Positions 26,401-35,586 of a stretch of 64,000 nt of DNA are shown one piece after another. The notes under the pieces are model-generated. The model was not told the origin of the DNA. It made no database searches and saw nothing but the letters and a program-made list of their open reading frames with translations. Position 1 is the first letter of the stretch, and every line of letters starts with the position of its first letter. Both the position numbers and the translations under genes were made by a program. This DNA is from Candidatus Nanopelagicales bacterium (GTDB lineage: Bacteria > Actinomycetota > Actinomycetes > S36-B12), in contig JAQTZL010000002.1 in the NCBI GenBank assembly GCA_028687755.1, positions 1 to 64,000 on the forward strand. The letters run 5' to 3'.

Positions 26401-26995
26401 CCTTCTGGGCGGTGAGCAAAGTGGCCATATCGCTGATGTGGGTTTTGACCTCTATGTGCGTCTGGTGGGCGAGGCGCTTGCTGAATTCAAGGGTGACGAG
26501 GGTGAAACCCATGCGGAAATGAAAGTGGAGCTTCCTGTTGAAGCCCATATTCCACATGAGTACATCCCGCATGAACGTTTGCGACTCGAGGCTTATAAGC
26601 GATTGGCGGATGCCTCAACTGAAGGTGCGGTGGACGAGGTCTATGCCGAGCTCACCGACAGGTACGGACCAGTGCCCGCTCCGGTGGAGACTCTGCTGGC
26701 AGTTGCTCGGCTGAGGGTCTTGGCTCGTCGAGCTGGATTGACCGAAATTGTGGCTACTGGCCCAGGGATCCGATTCCAGCCCGTCAATCTGCCCGAATCT
26801 GCCCAGATGCGCCTGACGCGGCTGTACCCACGCACGCTGATCAAGGCTGCAGTCAATACGATCGTGGTACCGAGGCCGACGACCTCCCTGGTGGGTGGCG
26901 CGCCGGTTGTTGGGAACGACCTGCTTGATTGGGTAACGGAGTTCATTCATGCTTCGCTGCCCGTGACACCTGAACTGATGGAGAGCAATTCATGA
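23447..26995 (+). CDS. mfd: Transcription-repair coupling factor Mfd
   Basis: The 1182-residue translocase removes stalled RNA polymerase and recruits UvrA. In order it has a UvrB-like N-terminus (TATGQEAEDLASA, LPSWETLPHERLSP), the RNA-polymerase-interaction domain (GDFVVHEQHGVGRYVEM), the helicase motifs GDVGYGKTE (about residue 655), VILDEEQRFG, SATPIPRTLEM, and the TRG motif region HQLRGRVGRG, then the TRCF C-terminal domain. GTG 23447, overlapping the cysQ stop, is chosen since the extra upstream frame to 23369 lies in cysQ. Its last bases overlap the SurA-like gene (ATGA). Confidence 0.97.
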   Translation: MNLSGLLDVVGKADSFRVARDQAFSGGRIASPRAVQSLITSLLAAPTELGSGRQLLVVTATGQEAEDLASAVHSYCPSLRIAVLPSWETLPHERLSPSSDTIGRRVSVIRRLAHPDVNDALLQPIDVLVASVRAVVQPIAGGLGEIEPVRLRVGDTYDLSQLVNRLVELGYERLDLVERRGQIAVRGGILDVFPPNAEHPLRVEFWGDAVEEIRSFTVTDQRSLENVPDGLFAPAVRELLLTPEVRARAAKLAAENPVVEEICAKLAEGIPVEGMEALIPVLVQSVDPLVSFLPKETSVLVIDPERVRTRAYDLTRTADEFLAASWHNASVGNKAPIDLSGSNFFSLEEVKDQCEARGLPWCELNPLYADESIDPNAGVAVDAIGIDAYRGDIAQAIEHMRAWAADNRAVVLVSEGHGSAERLAESLRNEGVPTAFVESLNEAPRAGVVTVAVGSIEHGFVLNECALAVITERDLLGQRASTKDMRKLPSRRKRAIDPLTLKTGDFVVHEQHGVGRYVEMVQRDIAGATREYLVLEYAASKRGQPADRLFVPTDQLDLVTKYVGGEMPSVHRLGGADWQKAKGKARKAVKEIAGELIKLYAARKATKGYAFGPDTPWQHELEDAFAYVETPDQMMCIDEVKRDMESTIPMDRLICGDVGYGKTEIAVRAAFKAVQDGKQVAVLVPTTLLVQQHASTFAERYGSFPIKIGSLSRFNTDKEAKAVLAGVAEGSVDVVIGTHRLLTPDVRFKDLGLVILDEEQRFGVEHKEHLKALRTNVDVLAMSATPIPRTLEMAVTGIREMSVIQTPPEERHPVLTFVGPYEDKQIGAAIRRELLRDGQVFFVHNRVESIERVASRLRDLVPEARIAIAHGQMGEQALESVIVDFWEKNVDVLVCTTIVESGIDIANANTLIVDRADMFGLSQLHQLRGRVGRGRERAYAYFLYNPEKPLTETAHERLATIAQHTDLGSGMQIAMKDLEIRGAGNLLGGEQSGHIADVGFDLYVRLVGEALAEFKGDEGETHAEMKVELPVEAHIPHEYIPHERLRLEAYKRLADASTEGAVDEVYAELTDRYGPVPAPVETLLAVARLRVLARRAGLTEIVATGPGIRFQPVNLPESAQMRLTRLYPRTLIKAAVNTIVVPRPTTSLVGGAPVVGNDLLDWVTEFIHASLPVTPELMESNS

Positions 26996-27591
26996 CCACT
27001 GCACGCCGCGCCCTCATTCCTGCAGCAGTCCTTGCGCTAGGTCTCGCGCTGACTGCCTGCACAGGCTCAGCTGGCGATGCCGCAGTTGTAGGTGAAAGCC
27101 AGGTCACCGAGGCTTCACTTAATTCCAATGTCAGTGAAGTACTCGTCGCACAAGGTTTTGCGACAGACAAGTCCGACCCCCAATTGGTAAAGAACACCTT
27201 GAACTGGCTTGTAGTGATGAATCTGCTTGATCAAGTTGCGGCCGATAACAATGTTGCGGTGACTCAGGGTGAGATTGATCGCGAGCATGCAGCTGAAGTG
27301 AAGTCGGCAGGCAGCGAAGAAGCACTTGAAGCCGCGTACCTCAAGCAATCAGTGGCCCCAAGTCAGATTTCAGAACGCATTCGTTTCGCGTTAACTGCGC
27401 AAAAGGTAGCCAAGGCGGTTGCTCCAAACGCAACGCCAGAACAAGCAACTGCTGCACTTGTTGCCGCAGTTGTTGCCAAAAGCAAGGCGGTGAATCCAGA
27501 AGTGAACCCACGTTTTGGAACCTGGGATTCACAAAACCTGCAGCTGGGCGCTGATTCATCCGATCTTTCAACTGTGCTTCCTGCGCAGTAG
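26992..27591 (+). CDS. Lipoprotein with SurA-like N-terminal domain
   Basis: The 199-residue protein starts with a lipoprotein signal peptide ending LALTAC (Cys23), then a helical domain like that of SurA/PrsA chaperones (EVLVAQGFATDKSDP, NTLNWLVVMNLLDQVAADNN). No parvulin PPIase domain follows. It probably acts as an extracytoplasmic folding helper. It overlaps mfd by four bases and precedes mazG, the usual actinobacterial mfd-surA-mazG order. Confidence 0.88.
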   Translation: MTTARRALIPAAVLALGLALTACTGSAGDAAVVGESQVTEASLNSNVSEVLVAQGFATDKSDPQLVKNTLNWLVVMNLLDQVAADNNVAVTQGEIDREHAAEVKSAGSEEALEAAYLKQSVAPSQISERIRFALTAQKVAKAVAPNATPEQATAALVAAVVAKSKAVNPEVNPRFGTWDSQNLQLGADSSDLSTVLPAQ

Positions 27592-27651
27592 TTCAAGAAT
27601 CGAAGCCACCTAAACGCAAGCTGCCTGAACCCACAGTGAGAGGGGAGCGTT

Positions 27652-28314
27652 GTGAGTACTGAAAGTTATTTACTTCAACTTGTTGCCGTCATGGATCAGT
27701 TGCGTTCACCGGGCGGGTGCGCGTGGGATGCTGAGCAAACGCATGAGTCATTACTTGAATATCTAGTTGAAGAAACTTACGAAACAGTTGAGGCTATTGA
27801 GTTAGCAGATCGTGCCGGGCTGCGCGAAGAACTGGGCGATGTTCTACTTCAGGTTGTCTTTCATTCACGCATCGCGCAAGAAGACCCCATCGATCCATGG
27901 AATATTGAAGATGTTGCCCAAGGCATCGTAGAAAAGCTCATTCGTCGACACCCACATGTATTCCTAGAAGGCGACAACCCAGATGCCAATCTGAATTGGC
28001 ATGAGAGTAAGGCTAAAGAAAAAGGTCGAGAGTCGGTCACCGACGGTATCCCTGCTCAACTTCCTGCACTGCTCTATGCGGCGAAAGTTATTGCTCGATC
28101 AAAGCGTTACAAGGAAGTTGTTGCCCCGACCGCTCAACGCGAGCGCGCTGAGCAGCTTGCCGCACATCTTTCAAGCGAAGAGCAACTTGGTGATTTCTTA
28201 CTAGAGCTCACGTCACTGATGCGCGACCGCAAATGGGATTCAGAAGCAGCCCTTCGCCAATCGGCGCGGCGACGAGTCACTGAAGTTCGCTCCCTTGAAG
28301 GATTGACCTCATGA
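27652..28314 (+). CDS. mazG: MazG-family nucleoside triphosphate pyrophosphohydrolase
   Basis: The 220-residue protein hydrolyses NTPs to NMPs and pyrophosphate, limiting mutagenic or alarmone nucleotides. It contains GGCAWDAEQTHESLLEYLV, the metal-binding EETYETVEAIE and ELGDVLLQVVFHS. The second MazG repeat of E. coli MazG is reduced. GTG 27652 has GAGGGGAG just upstream. It overlaps the DUF885 gene by ATGA. Confidence 0.93.
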   Translation: MSTESYLLQLVAVMDQLRSPGGCAWDAEQTHESLLEYLVEETYETVEAIELADRAGLREELGDVLLQVVFHSRIAQEDPIDPWNIEDVAQGIVEKLIRRHPHVFLEGDNPDANLNWHESKAKEKGRESVTDGIPAQLPALLYAAKVIARSKRYKEVVAPTAQRERAEQLAAHLSSEEQLGDFLLELTSLMRDRKWDSEAALRQSARRRVTEVRSLEGLTS

Positions 28315-29939
28315 AGCGAACATTTGATCGGATCGCACAAAGCGTGATGACCACGATGCTCAGTGCTGAACCAATTCGAGCCACGGGCATGGGCGAACAT
28401 GCTTTTGATCAGTTCCTGCCTGACTACACGCGGGCAGGCCGCGAGTCGTTGGCGTTAACTTTGGATGAGTTTTTAACCGATCTCGATGCTGTTGATGATC
28501 TGGAGTTAGATCTCGAAGATCAAGTTGATTTAGAAATTCTGCGGGCAGCAATTACCCGAACGCTTTTTGAACTTCGCGAAGTGAAGTCAGTGACCTGGAA
28601 TCCGATGATGTGGAATCCAGGCACTGGGCTACACCTGCTGCTCTCGCGTGATTTCGCTCCGCTTTCGGATCGCTTGATCTGCGTCAGCGCACGGCTGGAA
28701 GCGATTCCGCGCTTCTTAGCTGATGCACAAGCTGAACTTGGTGAGATGCCTCGGGTACATGTAGAAACGGCCATCGGTCAGTTTCATGGAACTTTGGCAC
28801 TTGTTCAAGGTGAGATTTCAGAGCAATTGGGATCGAATTCACCAGTAGTGATGGCCGCGCAAGCATCTCTCACTACTTTCATTAACTGGCTTCAGGAGCA
28901 GCTACCGATCGCTAATCGAGATCCTCGGTTAGGTGCGCATGTCTATTCATCCCTGTTATGGCACGCTCTTGATTCAGATACCCAAGCTGGGGATCTACTC
29001 GCATCAGCGAATACACATCTGATGAAGACTGAACAGGCATTGATCCAAGCCGCCGCTTCATATCTCGATGAATCCATCGATGCACCGAACCTTGTTGCTC
29101 GAGCCCTTGATGATGTTGCATTGAAATTTCCCGTCACGAATGACGATGTGCTGCAGCAAGTTTCGAATGCGCTGGCTCGTTCAATCGCCTTTCTTGAAGA
29201 AGTGCCGCTGGTCTCCATTCCAGTGACCGAAGTCCAGGTGATTGAAATGCCAGAGATCCATCGCGGCGTTGCCGTTGCATACTGTGATTCACCGGGACCA
29301 TTGGAAACAACAGTGTTACCAACATTTGTCGCTGTTGCACCAACGCCAGCATCTTGGGATCCGGAACGCATTGATTCGTTCTTCCGTGAGTACAACGGTG
29401 TGCAGTTACACGACCTCACTATCCATGAAGCCTTCCCTGGGCATGTCCTTCAACTGGCTCATTCCCGGGTAGCTGAAAAGGCCACACGGGTGCGGGCCTT
29501 TGGGCGCAGCAGTGTGTTTATCGAAGGCTGGGCGGTCTACGCCGAGGAGTTGATGATCAACTCTGGGTATCTTCCAGTAGATGACCAGCGGTCTGCATAT
29601 GCATTGCGGTTACAGCAATTGAAGATGCAAGCACGAATGATTATCAACGCCATACTTGATGTGCGCGTGCACACACATGACATAGAAGAAGATGAAGCAC
29701 TCGATTTGATGATGCGCCGCGGATTCCAAGAAGAAGGCGAAGCCGTTGGAAAATGGCGTAGAGCTCTGCTGACGGCTGGTCAGCTACCTACCTATTTTGT
29801 GGGTTACCTCGCGGTGAGCGAGATCGCGGCAGACCTCATGGTGCTGCATCCTCAATGGTCACCGCTAGAACTCCATGACTTTATGCTCGCGCATGGATCA
29901 CCTGCTCCACGGCATCTGCGCACCTTGCTTGGGTTGTAG
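28311..29939 (+). CDS. DUF885-family putative metallopeptidase
   Basis: The 542-residue, mostly helical protein has the DUF885 metal motif HEAFPGH at residues 372-378 (HExxxxH), followed by an ERAxEGWAVYAEELM-like region (FIEGWAVYAEELMIN near 405). Family members are dipeptidyl-peptidase-like zinc enzymes; the substrate is unknown. There is no signal peptide, so it is cytoplasmic. It is coupled to mazG and followed after 2 bp by sbcD. Confidence 0.9.
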   Translation: MKRTFDRIAQSVMTTMLSAEPIRATGMGEHAFDQFLPDYTRAGRESLALTLDEFLTDLDAVDDLELDLEDQVDLEILRAAITRTLFELREVKSVTWNPMMWNPGTGLHLLLSRDFAPLSDRLICVSARLEAIPRFLADAQAELGEMPRVHVETAIGQFHGTLALVQGEISEQLGSNSPVVMAAQASLTTFINWLQEQLPIANRDPRLGAHVYSSLLWHALDSDTQAGDLLASANTHLMKTEQALIQAAASYLDESIDAPNLVARALDDVALKFPVTNDDVLQQVSNALARSIAFLEEVPLVSIPVTEVQVIEMPEIHRGVAVAYCDSPGPLETTVLPTFVAVAPTPASWDPERIDSFFREYNGVQLHDLTIHEAFPGHVLQLAHSRVAEKATRVRAFGRSSVFIEGWAVYAEELMINSGYLPVDDQRSAYALRLQQLKMQARMIINAILDVRVHTHDIEEDEALDLMMRRGFQEEGEAVGKWRRALLTAGQLPTYFVGYLAVSEIAADLMVLHPQWSPLELHDFMLAHGSPAPRHLRTLLGL

Positions 29940-29941
29940 CG

Positions 29942-31081
29942 ATGCGATTGCTCCACACATCTGATTGGCATCTTGGACGCACATTGTTCTCAGTGCCACT
30001 AATCGATCATCAACGAGTATTTCTTGAATGGCTTGTAGGGCAAGTTGATGAGCGGAACATTGACGCCGTACTTATCAGTGGCGACGTGTACGACCGATCA
30101 GTGCCATCGGTTGAATCAATTGCCCTGTTTGAGTGGGTACTTATTGAGTTGGCAAAACGAACTGCTGTCGTACTGATTCCCGGTAATCATGATTCGGCGA
30201 CCAGGCTGGGATTTGCTGGGCCGTTACTTGAATCGGCCAATGTGCATGTGCGTGCAAGTATCAATGAGGTCGATCGACCAATCGTCATTGCGGCTAAGGG
30301 CCAGTCCGTTCAAATTTTCGGTATTCCGTATCTGGAACCGATGTTCCATGCTGATCGCCTGGATTGCGATCGCACGCATGCGGCGGTATTGAAAGCGGCA
30401 ATGGGAAGGATTCGTCAGGCGGCGATTCCTGATCTCCCAATTGTGGTTGTTGCACATGCTTTTGTTACGGGTGGCGTTGCAAGTGATTCCGAGCGTGATG
30501 TACGCGTCGGCGGCGTACCTGATGCTCCGGTCTCGGTATTTGACGGAGCTCATTACGTGGCACTTGGGCATCTGCACCGGCCTCAGGAGCTGAAAACGAA
30601 TGAAGGAATGCAGGCACGTTACTCGGGGTCACCTATCGCCTATTCATTCTCCGAAGAAGGTCAAGAAAAATCAGTTGTGCTCCTTGAGGTCACTGAAAAT
30701 GAAATAGACGTCACCCTGATCTCAACTCCGCAACCGCGTCCATTGGCCACTATTCAAGGGCAACTCGATCATTTATTGACCAGTGAAGTGTTCACTGGCG
30801 TCGAAGAGCACTGGATTCGCGCGGTAATCACGGATGAACGGCGCCCTGAACGTCCGATGGAACGATTGCGTGAACGGTTTCCGCACGCCTTGCAGCTTGA
30901 TTTCATGCCAGCTTCAGGCGGCATTAACCCAGCAATCCGAGCAGTTGATATTTCTCGGTTGAATCCAGTCGAGGTTACACACGCCTTTATTGAATATGTA
31001 TCTGGCAGTGAACCCAATGAAAAAGAAGCAGCGCTCATCGAAGAGGCTGTGGAGCGCGTTCGCCAAAGTGCGGTGAAGTAA
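29942..31081 (+). CDS. sbcD: Exonuclease SbcCD, nuclease subunit D
   Basis: The 379-residue calcineurin-like nuclease works with SbcC on hairpins and DNA ends. Metal ligands are seen in HTSDWHLGR (residues 5-13), SGDVYDRSVP, IPGNHDSATRLG, VVAHAFVTGG and ALGHLHRPQ. A C-terminal capping domain follows (from about residue 265). It is separated from sbcC by a single base, so the two subunits are made together. Confidence 0.96.
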   Translation: MRLLHTSDWHLGRTLFSVPLIDHQRVFLEWLVGQVDERNIDAVLISGDVYDRSVPSVESIALFEWVLIELAKRTAVVLIPGNHDSATRLGFAGPLLESANVHVRASINEVDRPIVIAAKGQSVQIFGIPYLEPMFHADRLDCDRTHAAVLKAAMGRIRQAAIPDLPIVVVAHAFVTGGVASDSERDVRVGGVPDAPVSVFDGAHYVALGHLHRPQELKTNEGMQARYSGSPIAYSFSEEGQEKSVVLLEVTENEIDVTLISTPQPRPLATIQGQLDHLLTSEVFTGVEEHWIRAVITDERRPERPMERLRERFPHALQLDFMPASGGINPAIRAVDISRLNPVEVTHAFIEYVSGSEPNEKEAALIEEAVERVRQSAVK

Positions 31082-31082
31082 C

Positions 31083-33818
31083 GTGCGCGTTCACACACTT
31101 GAGTTTGAAGGCATCGGCCCTTTTCGAGATCGACAGATCATTGATTTCGATTCCTTAGGTCAGTCCGGAATCTTCCTGATTGATGGACCCACAGGTGCAG
31201 GCAAAACCACGATCATCGACGCGATCGTGTTTGCACTCTATGGCGATGTTTCAGGTAGGGAAGCCGATAGTTCACGTTTGCGCAGTGCCTTTTCGTTGCC
31301 ACAAGAACCAAGCGAAGTCGCGATTGAATTTTCCGTCGGCGGTCGAAAAGTTTGGCTGAAACGTACGCCGAGATACCAGCGGGCCAAGAAGAGTGGTGAA
31401 GGAACAACGGATGCTGCAGCTACTCAACTCCTTCGCGAAATGGCACAGGATGGCTCAGTTACAGCAGAGTTGACTACAGCTCATGAAATTGGCATCCACA
31501 TCAATCAACTGCTTGGGATGAATGCGCAGCAATTCCGACAGCTTGTGGTGCTCCCTCAGGGAGAATTTGCGGAACTCTTAAGAATGAAACCGTCAGAGCG
31601 TTTTGCGGCGTTGGGCCCACTGCTCGGGGATGTGTTTTATAAGCAGCTTCAAGACGATTTGGATAGCCAAGGCGCCTTGGCCAAAGGGCAGCGAAGCGCT
31701 GCGGATCTCGCTGTCGCTAATGCAATTCAACAAATCATGGGGGCCTTAGGTGATTTGTCTCTCGATCCAGAGTTGATTGAGGCAACCGAATTGCTCATGA
31801 GCGGCACCCCGACAACTGAAATCATGGGTGGATGCCTTGTGCGCATCGAGGAATGGCTCGCTACGCGCAATAAGCAACTAAAAAAGGAACTTGCTGTTGC
31901 AAAGAAGAAAGCCACAGAAGCACAAGTTCAGGCGCAGAGAGCCAATGAATACCAGGCAGGTGTGCTCGCTGTCATTGCGGCAACTCAAGCGTGCGCGGCG
32001 GCACTAGAAAAACTGGAAACGATCCAAGACCACTTCACTCGCGAGGATGCACAATCAGAGCAAGAAGAACTCATTCAATTGCTCGCACGACTTGAACCGA
32101 TTCTGGAACGCGAACTCAATCTCGAAACCTGGATAACTCAGGTACAAGAATTGAATGACCAGATCGATGTTCAGCAATCAAAGTTGAAGGAATTCTCGGA
32201 ATTAACGCAGAATGCACCAGCAGAGCGTTCGCGGTTAGAGCAAACAATTGCTGCGTATGAGGTTCTTGCTGCAATGGTTAATCAGCGAGAAAGCGACGTA
32301 CTCATCCTTCAGGGGAAGGCGGCATCCCTGAAGAAACTCGAGATACTTGAACTCGAACTCGCCGGTATTGCACGTGATGCAGTGAATGCTCATGAACAAG
32401 TAGGCCAACTTGAGCAGGGATTACTCGATTCCCGTTCCGAGCTGGATGCGCTCTTGCGTCAGCAGTTGCATGACCGAGCCGCATTTCTCGCTAGCGCCCT
32501 TAACGATGATCAACGTTGCCCTGTGTGTGGATCCCACGAACATCCAAACCCTGCTGTGTTCAGCGGTGAGCCTGTCAGTGATGAATCCATTGAAGAATTG
32601 CGAATATCTTTGGAAACTCTTCAGGAGCAATTGGATGCAGCAAAGGCGCAATCTGCGAAGGTGGCAACTGATGAGCAAGCATTGGTTGTTAACGTTGCAG
32701 AGCTACGCGGCTCAGTGATGGGCGAAACTTCCGAGTCAATCACTGAGGCCCTTGAGGCGGCTCAAATTGCGCTCAACCAAACCAAGACCGCATCGGATGC
32801 ATTGCCTGCATTGCGCGAAGAAATTGAGGAGTTAAAGACGCGCGAAGAAACCATTGATGAATCCATGCAGCAGGTGCGTAACGAGATCACCAAACTGACC
32901 ACACAACTTGAGCAATTAGTGGCAAGCCATCAACAGCAGGAACAGGCCGATCGCGAGGTCTTAGGCAGTGCAGCAACTGCCGCTGATTTGTCCCGGTCAA
33001 CTCAAGATCGCATAGAAGCCCTGGGCGCATTCCGCAAGGCCGATGAGCAATTGGCTTTAGCCAAAGCAGGTTTGCCGGCACTGGATGAGAATTTAGATGT
33101 TGAATTTTGGCTCGAGCAGGTTGCGATCACGGACAAAGAGGCGACGAGTGCGCTCAGTGCAGTTGAACAAAAATCCGGCCTCGTTCTTCACGCCGCTGCG
33201 CTATTCACCAATCCAAAGAATCAATTGTTGACCGCAATGAGTGAGCACCAGGAACTTTTTGACCGCACTTCGCCTGCAATTGCTTTGGCCGAAGCCGTAA
33301 CCGCGGGAAAAACATCGTTCAATCTCAGACGTATAACTCTTCAAAGTTATGCAGTTCAGCGACGCTTTGAGTCCGTTCTTGATGCCGCGAGTATTCATTT
33401 GAGCCGGATGAGCGGGGGAAAGTACTCATTGGAGTTGGACGACGTTGCGAAAGGAAATGCCCAGTCGGGTTTAGGGATCAAAGTGAGCGATGCCTGGAGT
33501 GGGCAATCACGAGATCCACGATCCCTCTCGGGTGGCGAAACCTTTTATACGGCGCTTTCCCTGGCCTTGGGCTTGGCTGATGTCGTGCGCGATGAGGCAG
33601 GCGGGTCGCAATTGGAGACCCTTTTTGTCGATGAAGGCTTTGGCTCATTGGACCAGGAATCCCTGCAGTTGGTGCTCGAACAGTTGGACGCTTTGCGCTC
33701 TGGTGGGCGAATTGTCGGTGTGGTGAGCCATGTAACAGAGATGAAGGATTGGGTGCACGATCGCATCGAGGTCCAAGTGACTGCGGACCGGACGAGCAAG
33801 GTCAAAACTTTGCTCTAG
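31083..33818 (+). CDS. sbcC: Exonuclease SbcCD, ATPase subunit C
   Basis: A 911-residue SMC-like ATPase. The P-loop GPTGAGKTT begins at residue 35, the Q-loop region is LPQGEFAELLRMKPSERFAAL, the zinc hook CPVCGSHEHPNPA is at 479-482, the signature LSGGETF is near 814 and the Walker B is LFVDEGFGSLD. Coiled coils flank the hook on both sides but are shorter than in E. coli SbcC (about 1048 residues). GTG 31083 is the start. Confidence 0.96.
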   Translation: MRVHTLEFEGIGPFRDRQIIDFDSLGQSGIFLIDGPTGAGKTTIIDAIVFALYGDVSGREADSSRLRSAFSLPQEPSEVAIEFSVGGRKVWLKRTPRYQRAKKSGEGTTDAAATQLLREMAQDGSVTAELTTAHEIGIHINQLLGMNAQQFRQLVVLPQGEFAELLRMKPSERFAALGPLLGDVFYKQLQDDLDSQGALAKGQRSAADLAVANAIQQIMGALGDLSLDPELIEATELLMSGTPTTEIMGGCLVRIEEWLATRNKQLKKELAVAKKKATEAQVQAQRANEYQAGVLAVIAATQACAAALEKLETIQDHFTREDAQSEQEELIQLLARLEPILERELNLETWITQVQELNDQIDVQQSKLKEFSELTQNAPAERSRLEQTIAAYEVLAAMVNQRESDVLILQGKAASLKKLEILELELAGIARDAVNAHEQVGQLEQGLLDSRSELDALLRQQLHDRAAFLASALNDDQRCPVCGSHEHPNPAVFSGEPVSDESIEELRISLETLQEQLDAAKAQSAKVATDEQALVVNVAELRGSVMGETSESITEALEAAQIALNQTKTASDALPALREEIEELKTREETIDESMQQVRNEITKLTTQLEQLVASHQQQEQADREVLGSAATAADLSRSTQDRIEALGAFRKADEQLALAKAGLPALDENLDVEFWLEQVAITDKEATSALSAVEQKSGLVLHAAALFTNPKNQLLTAMSEHQELFDRTSPAIALAEAVTAGKTSFNLRRITLQSYAVQRRFESVLDAASIHLSRMSGGKYSLELDDVAKGNAQSGLGIKVSDAWSGQSRDPRSLSGGETFYTALSLALGLADVVRDEAGGSQLETLFVDEGFGSLDQESLQLVLEQLDALRSGGRIVGVVSHVTEMKDWVHDRIEVQVTADRTSKVKTLL

Positions 33819-35105
<1,287 letters not shown>

Positions 35106-35136
35106 TTCTGCTCTCAAAGTCTGCGACGATCGAGAG

Positions 35137-35586
35137 GTGAGTGCTCCCCTCCTCGCGCCTCGGCGTCGTGCTGCCTTAACAGGCCGTGCGTTGATCTTGG
35201 CTCTTGTGCTGGGAGCGCTGATTTTCACGCTCATCGTCCCGGTGAAATCCTGGCTGGCTCAGCGGGCTGAACTTTCAAGCCTTGATGCGCAAGTGCAAGC
35301 TGCACAACAGCGCGTTGCCGATCTGACCATTCAAGCCCAACGCTGGCAAGACCCAGCCTTTGTTGCGGCTGAGGCTCGTCGCCGTTTGCACTTTGTTCGC
35401 CCTGGCGAAATTGGTTACACAACCTTGGGCGCGGATGGTCGCCCAGCAGCAGAATCCCTGGCCGAGGCCGCGGCCCACCGCACTTGGGTAGACAAGATGT
35501 GGGGCACCTTGCAAGAAGCCGATAACGGCGCCCCGGAACCTGGCTCCCTGAGTGTGCTGACCCCTGGAGCCAAGGTTGCTTCCTGA
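35137..35586 (+). CDS. divIC: FtsB/DivIC-family septum protein
   Basis: A 149-residue bitopic protein: a short basic N-terminus (APRRRAALTG), one membrane helix (about 18-37, ALILALVLGALIFTLIVPV), a coiled coil (LSSLDAQVQAAQQRVADLTI) and the conserved PAFVAAEARRRLHFVRPGEIGYT segment. FtsB/DivIC links early and late division proteins with FtsL/FtsQ. GTG 35137 is the first start after eno; the frame upstream of it runs inside eno and is ignored. Its end overlaps the DUF501-Ppx gene by 11 bp. Confidence 0.92.
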   Translation: MSAPLLAPRRRAALTGRALILALVLGALIFTLIVPVKSWLAQRAELSSLDAQVQAAQQRVADLTIQAQRWQDPAFVAAEARRRLHFVRPGEIGYTTLGADGRPAAESLAEAAAHRTWVDKMWGTLQEADNGAPEPGSLSVLTPGAKVAS

